Positions 1-6,197 of a stretch of 11,608 nucleotides of DNA are shown here, piece after piece. Within the stretch, counting starts at the first letter, position 1. Each line of letters starts with the position of its first letter. A model generated the notes under the pieces. The model worked only from the letters and a program-made list of their open reading frames with translations, was not told the DNA's origin and made no database searches. The position numbers were made by a program, and so were the translations under genes. The DNA lies in assembly GCA_903927415.1 (NCBI GenBank), contig CAIYMZ010000075.1, positions 1-11,608 of the forward strand. The letters run 5' to 3'. This DNA comes from an uncultured Alphaproteobacteria bacterium (GTDB lineage Bacteria > Pseudomonadota > Alphaproteobacteria > Rickettsiales > UBA1997).

Positions 1-201
1 AAATCCAGTTTTTTTTGAAAATGGATGACATTTTGAAAGGCGAGACACTCCAAGAAAAAAACCTTTTATCAAACCTTTTTTCTTCATCGCTTGAAGCATA
101 TAATTGGAGCAAGTTGGAGTGAAACGACATTTGTAATTTCCAAGAAATGGCGAGAGAAAAAGTTGGTAGAGGCGGATAAGGAAAATAAAAAAATTTTTCA
201 T
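1..201 (-). CDS. yidD: Membrane protein insertion efficiency factor YidD (partial, C-terminus beyond the window)
   Basis: YidD is a small membrane-associated protein that helps YidC/Sec insert inner-membrane proteins. I translated this one by hand: the frame is open from the ATG at 201 to the window edge, giving 67 residues of a family usually about 70-85 long, so only the tail is missing. The N-terminus (FFIFLIRLYQLFLSPFLG) is the typical amphipathic or membrane-associated helix. It is followed by the family signature CRFTPTCSNY (residues 25-34) with two conserved cysteines, then the LSKCHPF block (55-61). The start lies 3 bp after the ligA stop. A GGAG about 14 nt upstream, inside ligA, is a weak and rather distant ribosome site, so the gene is probably translated from the mrpE-ligA-yidD transcript. 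In many bacteria yidD sits beside rnpA instead. Identity is firm from the motifs. Confidence 0.93.
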   Translation of the reverse strand, partial: MKNFFIFLIRLYQLFLSPFLGNYKCRFTPTCSNYMLQAMKKKGLIKGFFLGVSRLSKCHPFSKKTGF

Positions 202-204
202 AAA

Positions 205-2313
205 TTAAATCTTGTCTCCGAACTCAATTTCCAGCCATTCTTTCTCGTTCAAAATTTTTAATCCCAACTCCTGCGCTTTTTTTAATTTTGATCCAGCTTC
301 GCTGCCAGCAACAACAAAATCAGTTTTACTCGAGACCGATCCAACGACTTTCATTCCCAAATCTTCTGCTCTTTTTTTGGCTTCAGCGCGACTCATTTTT
401 TCTAAACTGCCGGTAAAAATTATTGATTTGCCGGCAAATTTTGAGTCGGAATTTTTTTGAATTGCGTCTTGGACTTGCAGCTCTTTTTCGAGATCCAAAA
501 CCATTTTTAAATTTCGTTCGTCGCGGAAAAAATCGAGCACAGCTTGGGCGGTTTTTTCGCCGATTCCGTCGAGGGAGAGGAAATCTTCGATTTCATTAGG
601 CGTTAGGCGGGAGGCGGGAGGCATTAGGCGTTTGAAACTTTCGTAAGAAACAAAATGCTGTGCGAGCAGCTTGGCTGTGGTTTCGCCGATGTGGCGGATG
701 CCGATGGCGTAAATGAATTTCTCTAGCGGAATTTTTCGTTTTTGGTTGATTGCGAGGAATAAATTTTCGACGGATTTTTCGCCCCAGCCGAGTTTTTTTT
801 GCAATTTTTCCTCTTGAGGTATTCCGACATTTTTCTCGCACTCTTCCAACTTAAAAATATCGGCAAAATTTCTAATTCTTCCTTCAGCAAAAAAATTTTC
901 GATCTGCTTTTTGCCAAGTCCGGTAATGTCAAAAGCATCTTTGGAAACGAAATGTTTGAGCGTTTCTTTGAGTTGCGATTCACAAGACAATCCACCGCTG
1001 CAGCGCAGAACAACATCTTCTTCCGTCTTCACAATTTCACTGCCGCAAACTGGACAATTTTTTGGAAAAGAAAATTTTTCTGAGTCCTCTTTTCGCTGCG
1101 ACAAATCAACCTCGAGCACTTGCGGAATCACGTCTCCAGCGCGTTGAATCAGCACGACGTCACCAGCGCGAACATCCTTGCGCGCGATCTCGTCTTGATT
1201 GTGCAAAGTGGCGCGCGAGACGACAACGCCGCCAATGTTAACAGGCTTCAAAACCGCGACTGGTGTGAGCGCGCCGGTTCTGCCGATTTGAATTAAAATA
1301 TTTTCGATTTGAGTTTTTGCTTTCTCAGCGGGGAATTTGTGAGCGATTGCGAAGCGTGGTGAACGAGCGACGAAGCCAAGCCGCTCTTGCAGCACCAAGT
1401 CATTCACTTTGTAGACCAAGCCGTCAATGTCGTAGTCAAGTTGGTAGCGTTGGTCGTTAATTTTTTGGTAAAGTTCGAGCACTTCGTCAAGGCTGCGACA
1501 CAGCTTGGAATGTGGCTCAGTGACGAATCCAAATTGGCGTAATTTTTGGTGAAGTTCGGCTTGCGAAGCACAAGAAAAATCGTCAGAAATTTCGCCAAGA
1601 GAGTAAGCAAAATAACTTAATTTTCGTGACGCAGTGATTGCAGAATCAAGTTGACGAAGCGAGCCGGCAGCTGCGTTGCGCGGGTTGGCAAAAAATTTTC
1701 CGCCCTGCTCTTCTTGCCGCAAATTGAGCTCCTCAAAATCTTTTTTACTCATGTAAATTTCGCCGCGGATTTCGAAAATTTTTGGAAGATTTTCGCCACG
1801 AAGTTGCTGTGGAAAATTGTGAATTGTTCTGGCATTAGCAGTGACATCCTCACCTTCCAAACCATCGCCCCGCGTGGATACGCAGAGTAATTTTCCATTT
1901 TCGTAGCGCGCTGAAAAAGACAATCCGTCGATTTTTGTTTCGCAAAAAAATTCAATTTTTGGTGACGCCGAAAAGTTAAATAAATCGAGTGCTGCTTCTT
2001 TTTTATCCAAACCCAAAAAGCGATTTACGCGGTCAAAAAAATCTTGAATGTCGTCACGCGAAAAGCCATTCGCCAGCGACAGCATCGGCTTGCTGTGCTT
2101 TATTTTTGAAAAAATTTCCAAAGTTTTGCCACCAACTTTTTCATTTTTTTCGTCAAAAAATTGCGGAAAACTCTGGCGATATTTTTCGAGTTTTTTGCGC
2201 AAATTATCATAAGCAAAATCAGAAATTAGTGGCGCATCTAAACTGTGGTAAGCCTCGTCATGCTTGGTGATTTCGGCTTCTAAGTTTTTTATTTCTTGCT
2301 CGATGTTTTGCAT
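205..2313 (-). CDS. ligA: NAD-dependent DNA ligase LigA
   Basis: LigA seals nicks in duplex DNA during replication and repair, using NAD+ as adenylate donor. At 702 residues it is slightly longer than E. coli LigA (671). Visible in order: domain Ia (about 1-70), with the Tyr-containing HDEAYHSLDAPLISD segment; adenylation domain with KIDG at 127-130, K127 being the adenylated lysine; OB-fold (about 330-410); a Cys4 zinc finger (C420, C423, C438, C444); helix-hairpin-helix region (about 450-605) with GIRHIGE and LDGIGEKTA; and a C-terminal BRCT domain (about 625-702) with GKSIIFTGSL. Residues 562-573 (RLMPPASRLTPN) are encoded by a GC-rich heptad array and look like an in-frame insertion of about ten residues. 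The ATG at 2313 is 2 bp after the stop of the upstream membrane-protein gene, and yidD starts 3 bp downstream, suggesting one transcript. All catalytic motifs are intact, so it should be functional. Confidence 0.98.
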   Translation of the reverse strand: MQNIEQEIKNLEAEITKHDEAYHSLDAPLISDFAYDNLRKKLEKYRQSFPQFFDEKNEKVGGKTLEIFSKIKHSKPMLSLANGFSRDDIQDFFDRVNRFLGLDKKEAALDLFNFSASPKIEFFCETKIDGLSFSARYENGKLLCVSTRGDGLEGEDVTANARTIHNFPQQLRGENLPKIFEIRGEIYMSKKDFEELNLRQEEQGGKFFANPRNAAAGSLRQLDSAITASRKLSYFAYSLGEISDDFSCASQAELHQKLRQFGFVTEPHSKLCRSLDEVLELYQKINDQRYQLDYDIDGLVYKVNDLVLQERLGFVARSPRFAIAHKFPAEKAKTQIENILIQIGRTGALTPVAVLKPVNIGGVVVSRATLHNQDEIARKDVRAGDVVLIQRAGDVIPQVLEVDLSQRKEDSEKFSFPKNCPVCGSEIVKTEEDVVLRCSGGLSCESQLKETLKHFVSKDAFDITGLGKKQIENFFAEGRIRNFADIFKLEECEKNVGIPQEEKLQKKLGWGEKSVENLFLAINQKRKIPLEKFIYAIGIRHIGETTAKLLAQHFVSYESFKRLMPPASRLTPNEIEDFLSLDGIGEKTAQAVLDFFRDERNLKMVLDLEKELQVQDAIQKNSDSKFAGKSIIFTGSLEKMSRAEAKKRAEDLGMKVVGSVSSKTDFVVAGSEAGSKLKKAQELGLKILNEKEWLEIEFGDKI
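596..630 (-). repeat. Five-unit heptamer array inside ligA
   Basis: Five consecutive 7-bp units read on the plus strand as TTAGGCG, TTAGGCG, GGAGGCG, GGAGGCA, TTAGGCG. On the ligA coding strand they are CGCCTAA/CGCCTCC variants. The array covers codons 562-572 and two bases of codon 573. It is clearly more GC-rich than its surroundings. Seven is not a multiple of three, so each unit is read in a different phase, yet no stop arises. Confidence 0.85.
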
Positions 2314-2315
2314 TT

Positions 2316-2807
2316 CTAAACTAAATTGTCGTCATTCATGTTGTTCAGTGCAGCGCAGATTTTTAATAGATCAATTTTTTTAAAAAAATCTTCGTTAATC
2401 GCGTAGATAAACATCTCATCATCCTTGGCCCCAATACAGAAAAGGCCGGTGCTCATGTTAAAAGTTACCATTAAAAGAGCGGGATTAAATGTGTTTTTTG
2501 AATTGATTTTTACGGTGAAGATTAGGGGATGAAGAGCTTTGTTTGTAAGGCCAAGAGTAGCGACGAGCTTTATAGCGCTAAAAAAATTCGTCATAAAAAT
2601 TTTTGAGAAATGGCGATAAAAACCAAAACTTAGATGCAGCAATTCACTTTTTTCTTCGATTAATTTGAGGCGGAAAGAAGCAATGCTGACAAGGGCTGAA
2701 GCCAATATGCCAAAAAAAATATAGAGCCAAGAAATATTTCCTGCAGTAATCATGAACAGACTCCAGAGGACGAAGAGAAACAAAAATAAATTGAAAATGT
2801 TGAGCAT
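2316..2807 (-). CDS. mrpE: Mrp/Mnh-type monovalent cation/proton antiporter subunit E-like protein
   Basis: A 163-residue membrane protein resembling the MnhE/MrpE family, a small accessory subunit of the multisubunit Na+(K+)/H+ antiporter. Two hydrophobic segments are visible (about 3-21 and 26-46), followed by a soluble C-terminal half. That half contains FFSAIKLVATLG (about 76-87), matching the conserved S-A-x-x-V region, and LLMVTFNMSTGLFCIGAKDD (about 111-130), which matches the family segment usually ending in a P-G-T turn. Here that turn reads STG. The other Mrp subunits (A-D, F, G) are not in the window. The gene starts the mrpE-ligA-yidD cluster and ends 2 bp before ligA. The ATG at 2807 has no recognisable ribosome site. 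The family call is fairly good; actual antiporter function as an orphan subunit is unproven. Confidence 0.72.
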   Translation of the reverse strand: MLNIFNLFLFLFVLWSLFMITAGNISWLYIFFGILASALVSIASFRLKLIEEKSELLHLSFGFYRHFSKIFMTNFFSAIKLVATLGLTNKALHPLIFTVKINSKNTFNPALLMVTFNMSTGLFCIGAKDDEMFIYAINEDFFKKIDLLKICAALNNMNDDNLV

Positions 2808-2812
2808 GTTGG

Positions 2813-2840
2813 CAATTAGAAATTAGCAATTAACAGTAAA
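2813..2840 (-). repeat. Degenerate heptamer array in the mrpE/ribH divergent region
   Basis: Within the 63-bp gap between the divergent mrpE and ribH starts, four 7-bp units follow each other on the plus strand: CAATTAG, AAATTAG, CAATTAA, CAGTAAA. On the minus strand the first three read TTGCTAA-like (TTAATTG phase shifted to NNNCTAA). The array fills much of the space where both promoters should be. I see no convincing -35/-10 pair for either gene, and no riboswitch-sized leader for ribH. Confidence 0.6.
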
Positions 2841-2870
2841 CAAACTCTTTAAAAAAATTACTCAAAAACA

Positions 2871-3299
2871 ATGAAAAAAATTTTAATCATCCAAGCCACT
2901 TTTTACGCGAAAATTTCTAAACTTTTACTCGAAGGTGCGGTGAAAAAAATCGAGGAAGCTGGGCGTGAATATGAAATCGTGACAGTGCCGGGAGCGTTAG
3001 AAATTCCTACTGTCATTGCCTTTGCTGAAGAGGAAAAAAAATATGCTGGCTACGTTGCTCTTGGCTGCGTGATCCGCTGCGAAACTTCGCATTACGACAT
3101 TGTTGCAAATGAAAGCGCGCGCGGTTTAAACAAGATGGCAATGAAGAAAAAAATTGCCGTTGGGAATGGGATTTTGACAGTTGAAAATGAAGCTCAAGCC
3201 ATTGTCCGCGCCGATCCAAAACAAAAAGACAAAGGTGGTTTTGCGGCGAATGCTTGTTTGGAAATGATGAAGTTGAGAGAGAAGTTTGGCTGCGAATGA
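2871..3299 (+). CDS. ribH: 6,7-dimethyl-8-ribityllumazine synthase
   Basis: Lumazine synthase condenses 5-amino-6-ribitylamino-uracil with 3,4-dihydroxy-2-butanone 4-phosphate to form the direct precursor of riboflavin, in the cytoplasm. At 142 residues it is near the family's usual length (about 150). Visible motifs: an N-terminal strand with aromatic F11, which in the family stacks on the substrate; PGALEIP (40-46); ALGCVIRCETSHYD (63-76) with the conserved active-site His at 74; GILTVEN (100-106); and IVRAD with the phosphate-region Arg at 113. One oddity is RCET in place of the near-universal R-G-E/D-T. The gene stands alone on the plus strand. The nusB gene that often follows ribH is absent; the next gene, coq7, is convergent 31 bp away. 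No ribosome site is visible before the ATG. Confidence 0.95.
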   Translation: MKKILIIQATFYAKISKLLLEGAVKKIEEAGREYEIVTVPGALEIPTVIAFAEEEKKYAGYVALGCVIRCETSHYDIVANESARGLNKMAMKKKIAVGNGILTVENEAQAIVRADPKQKDKGGFAANACLEMMKLREKFGCE

Positions 3300-3330
3300 T
3301 CGTTAAATTACAAATCAATTTTGTTCTTTG

Positions 3331-3894
3331 CTAAATTTTTTTTGAAATCGCGATTGCGAATTTTGTTGTTGCTTTGACGAAAGAAGACAAGGGCTTGAAA
3401 TATCTGAGCTCAGAGGCTTTATGTTCATAGCCGATGTCACGATGCTCCAATTCTTCCGCGCGAAATTTTTGAATTTTTTCTTTCAGCGCCCTCACCTCTT
3501 TTTTTTGATTTTCATCCAACAAATTTTCTTCTTTTGCGAGAGTTGCGAGTTGTGATTGATAGTGTTCGTCGATTGTTTCTTCGACTGCTGTGGTGCAAGT
3601 CATAGCTGCTTTTTTATCGGCGAGAGCGGTAAGAAATCCGAGCGCGAATCCACCAATTTTCCAAACTGGCTGCATTAAAGTTGGACGAATTTTTTGGCGC
3701 TTTATTTCGGCATCGAAGTAATCGAAATGCACGTCTTCCTGCTTTTTCATGTGAGCAACAAGCTCAGCGGTTTCAAACTCTCCCTTCAATTTTAGCGCTG
3801 CAATTTGGCCGTCATAAATTACTTTTGCACCCATTTCTCCAGCATGATCAACGCGGATTATTTCGTGAAGTTTTTTTTGGAAATCGTTACTCAT
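3331..3894 (-). CDS. coq7: COQ7-family demethoxyubiquinone hydroxylase
   Basis: Coq7 is a diiron, O2-dependent monooxygenase that hydroxylates the demethoxyubiquinone ring near the end of ubiquinone synthesis, at the inner membrane. The 187-residue protein retains all six expected iron ligands: E20 (in HAGEMGA), E53 and H56 (in KKQEDVH), E105 (in AVEETIDEHY), E148 and H151 (in AEELEHRD). These were placed by matching the spacing of the human COQ7 motifs from memory. A hydrophobic stretch (about 79-92, IGGFALGFLTALA) is the presumed membrane contact. Its ATG overlaps the engD stop by 4 bp (ATGA), so translational coupling with engD is likely. It runs convergent to ribH. It implies aerobic respiration with ubiquinone. 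This route is typical of many Alphaproteobacteria including Rickettsiales, where Coq7 replaces UbiF. Confidence 0.95.
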   Translation of the reverse strand: MSNDFQKKLHEIIRVDHAGEMGAKVIYDGQIAALKLKGEFETAELVAHMKKQEDVHFDYFDAEIKRQKIRPTLMQPVWKIGGFALGFLTALADKKAAMTCTTAVEETIDEHYQSQLATLAKEENLLDENQKKEVRALKEKIQKFRAEELEHRDIGYEHKASELRYFKPLSSFVKATTKFAIAISKKI

Positions 3895-4988
3895 ACATTG
3901 AATCTGAAATGAAAAACATCGCCATCCTGCGTGATATAATCTTTACCTTCGAGTCGCAGTTTGCCTGCGTTCTTTGCGCCTTCTTCGCCATTTAATTCGA
4001 TGTAATCAGTGTAAGAAATTGTTTCGGCGCGAATAAAACCTTTTTCAAAATCAGTGTGAATTACGCCTGCAGATTTTGGTGCGGCGCTACCTTTTTTTAA
4101 CATCCAAGCATGACATTCTTTTGGACCAACGGTAAAAAAAGTAATAAGATTCAACAGCTCATAAGAATTTCGGATGATTTGCGAAAGGCCAGTTTCACTA
4201 AGTCCAACCGATTCTAAGAATTCTTTTTTTTCAGCTTCAGTTTCAAATCCTGCAACTTCTGCTTCGATCTGCGCACAAATTTTTAGAACTTTGTAGTTAT
4301 TTTCTTGGCCAAATGTTTCGACTAATTCTGAATATTTATTTCCAGCAAGTTCATGCTCTTTTAAATTGCAGACAAAAAGTTGTGGCTTAGACGTGATTAG
4401 CTGTAGACCATTAAAAATTTTTTCCTCTTCGGCAGATTTTATCGGAGTTAATCGCGCCGCTTTTCCTTCCTTCAAAATTGCCAAAACTTTTTTTGCGATT
4501 TCAATTTGTGCCGCGATTTCTTTTTCAGTTTTCAGTTTTTTTTCCATTGCCGGAATTCTTTTTTCTAAGCTTTCCATGTCTGCAATGATAAGCTCGAGCT
4601 GAATCAATTCAATATCGCGCAGTGGATCGACAACACCTTCAACGTGAGTAATATTTTCATCTTCAAAGCAACGAACAACATTGATGATGGCATCAACTTC
4701 GCGAATGTGTGAAAGAAATTGATTGCCCAAACCCTCGCCCTTGCTGGCTCCGCGTACGAGTCCCGCAATGTCAACAAATTCGATTTGTGCGTGGATTATT
4801 TTTTGTGAGCCAGCAATTTTGGAAAGTTTTTCGCAGCGTTCATCAGGCACATCAACACGTCCAAGATTTGGTTCGATTGTACAAAAAGGATAGTTTGCAG
4901 CTTGTGCTGACGCGGTCTGAGTTAATGCGTTGAAGAGGGTAGATTTGCCAACATTTGGTAGGCCGACGATTCCACATTGGAGAGACAT
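3891..4988 (-). CDS. ychF: Redox-regulated ATPase/GTPase YchF (EngD, OLA1 family)
   Basis: YchF is a universally conserved P-loop protein of the Obg superfamily that binds ribosomes and acts in translation and stress responses. It often prefers ATP. The 365-residue length matches the family (about 363). Seen in order: P-loop GLPNVGKST (9-17), the Switch I area with NYPFCTIEPN (32-41), the Walker B/G3 segment DIAGL (about 73-77) followed by VRGASKGEGLGNQFL, a coiled-coil insertion rich in E/K (about 125-200), and a G4 position reading NLKE instead of NKxD, as is usual for YchF. The C-terminal TGS domain (about 280-365) ends in DGDVFHFRFNV. It diverges from mltA across a palindromic heptad region and overlaps coq7 by 4 bp. 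No Shine-Dalgarno sequence precedes the ATG at 4988. Confidence 0.97.
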   Translation of the reverse strand: MSLQCGIVGLPNVGKSTLFNALTQTASAQAANYPFCTIEPNLGRVDVPDERCEKLSKIAGSQKIIHAQIEFVDIAGLVRGASKGEGLGNQFLSHIREVDAIINVVRCFEDENITHVEGVVDPLRDIELIQLELIIADMESLEKRIPAMEKKLKTEKEIAAQIEIAKKVLAILKEGKAARLTPIKSAEEEKIFNGLQLITSKPQLFVCNLKEHELAGNKYSELVETFGQENNYKVLKICAQIEAEVAGFETEAEKKEFLESVGLSETGLSQIIRNSYELLNLITFFTVGPKECHAWMLKKGSAAPKSAGVIHTDFEKGFIRAETISYTDYIELNGEEGAKNAGKLRLEGKDYITQDGDVFHFRFNV

Positions 4989-4994
4989 AAATTT

Positions 4995-5066
4995 AATTTT
5001 AGATTTAGGATTTAAAGTTTAGGAAGTGCGCATAAATCCTAAATCCTAAATCCTAAATCTAAAATT
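4995..5066. repeat. 72-bp near-palindrome made of heptamer arrays between engD and mltA
   Basis: The right half is a tandem array of ATCCTAA units (5036-5056), continuing into ATCTAAA. The left half is its inverted counterpart with TTTAGGA-like units. Positions 4995-5014 and 5047-5066 are perfectly complementary over 20 bp, and 5018-5024 pair with 5037-5043 over a further 7 bp. Three positions between the two stems are unpaired or wobble, and the loop is about 12 nt. The element occupies almost the whole 82-bp gap between the two divergent starts, so it must lie over both promoters or leaders. Confidence 0.9.
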
Positions 5067-5070
5067 TTTT

Positions 5071-6189
5071 ATGCTCAGAATTTTTGTTTTACTCTGCACG
5101 CTACTCCTCTCTGCTTGTCTCTTCTCTCAAAAAATTATCATCAAAGGAAAAGGAAATTTAAAATTGGAACAGGTGGAATTTACAGGGTTAGAAAATTGGC
5201 AAAATGATGATCACAGAAAAGCACTGCAGGCATTTATTCAGTCTTGTAATAAATTTTCGAAAATGGCGCAAAACCGCGCGATTGGTGGGCAAATCGGTGA
5301 TATTACGGTTGGAGATTTTCGTGATGTTTGTGATATCGCACAAATTGTGAAAACAATGAGTGCTAAGCAAACGCAGAATTTTTTTGAGAATTGGTTCAAA
5401 CCTTTTTTGGTTAAAACGCGCTTTGGCAGCAGTAATGGTGTGTTTACCGGATATTATGAGGCATCACTGAATGGCAGCAAAATCAAAACTGAAAAATTTA
5501 AATATCCACTTTACACAAAGCCAAAAGATTTGTCGGCTGACCCATATTTGAGTCGAAAAGAAATCGAAGATGGTGGGCTAAAGAATAAAGGTTTGGAGCT
5601 GCTTTATGTTGACGATAAAACCGAACTTTTTTTTATGCATATTCAAGGATCCGGACGCATAACATTGCCAAACGGTAATGAAATCAGAGTCGCATATGCT
5701 GCTAGAAATAATCAGCCATACACCTCTGTGAGTAACTATATGGCGGATCAGGGCTATCTTGAGCGAGACAATCTTAACGCTGCAACTGTCAAAGAATGGT
5801 TAAAAAATAATCCGGAAAAAGCTGACGAAGTTATGAATGTTAACGCTGCTTACGTTTTTTTTAAAATTTCTGATGGTGAGTATGTTGTTGGCGGGCAAGG
5901 CGTTCCACTAACCGCTGAGCGCTCTCTTGCTGTTGATAGCGAAATCATCCCCTATGGATTTCCACTTTGGGTCGATACAAATTTGAAGAAAAAAGATGGT
6001 AGCAAAGAAAAATATTCTCACCTTTTTGTCGCACAAGATACCGGCTCTGCAATCAAAGGAATTATTCGTGGCGACGTATTTTTTGGACATGGTGCGGAGG
6101 CGGAAGAGAAGGCTTACTATATGGCTTCACAAGGACAGTATTACATCCTGTTGCCGATTAATGTGGTGGATAAGATGGCGGGGAAATAG
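5071..6189 (+). CDS. mltA: Membrane-bound lytic murein transglycosylase A (lipoprotein)
   Basis: MltA cleaves the glycan strands of peptidoglycan to 1,6-anhydromuropeptides, acting in the periplasm from a lipid anchor. The 372-residue protein begins with a lipoprotein signal: a hydrophobic core then LLSAC, with the acylated Cys at residue 16. The MltA domain shows FTGYYEASLNGS (125-136), PLYTKPKDL, LFFMHIQGSGRI (187-197) and AYAARNNQPYTSV (209-220). The C-terminal 3D-type barrel contains PYGFPLWVDT (294-303), AQDTGSAIKG (321-330) and RGDVFFGHG (333-341). D323 is the probable counterpart of the catalytic Asp308 of E. coli MltA; D335 is the second conserved Asp. It is on the plus strand, divergent from engD, and ends 8 bp from the convergent fic gene. 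Its entire 5' region is the heptad palindrome, and no ribosome site is seen. Its presence implies the organism maintains a peptidoglycan wall. Confidence 0.96.
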   Translation: MLRIFVLLCTLLLSACLFSQKIIIKGKGNLKLEQVEFTGLENWQNDDHRKALQAFIQSCNKFSKMAQNRAIGGQIGDITVGDFRDVCDIAQIVKTMSAKQTQNFFENWFKPFLVKTRFGSSNGVFTGYYEASLNGSKIKTEKFKYPLYTKPKDLSADPYLSRKEIEDGGLKNKGLELLYVDDKTELFFMHIQGSGRITLPNGNEIRVAYAARNNQPYTSVSNYMADQGYLERDNLNAATVKEWLKNNPEKADEVMNVNAAYVFFKISDGEYVVGGQGVPLTAERSLAVDSEIIPYGFPLWVDTNLKKKDGSKEKYSHLFVAQDTGSAIKGIIRGDVFFGHGAEAEEKAYYMASQGQYYILLPINVVDKMAGK

Positions 6190-6197
6190 TGGTCAGA

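Noticed and set aside
212..2270. Open frames on both strands overlapping ligA in other phases
   Set aside because: ligA is intact with all motifs. The alternatives are low-complexity shadows with no ribosome site or domain.
2808..2870. FMN riboswitch before ribH
   Set aside because: The gap is only 63 bp, too short for the aptamer, and is filled by A/T-rich heptads with no aptamer-like conserved segments.
4300..4380. Loss of the GTPase G4 motif in EngD
   Set aside because: The NLKE at the NKxD position is normal for YchF/OLA1, which is known for relaxed nucleotide specificity.
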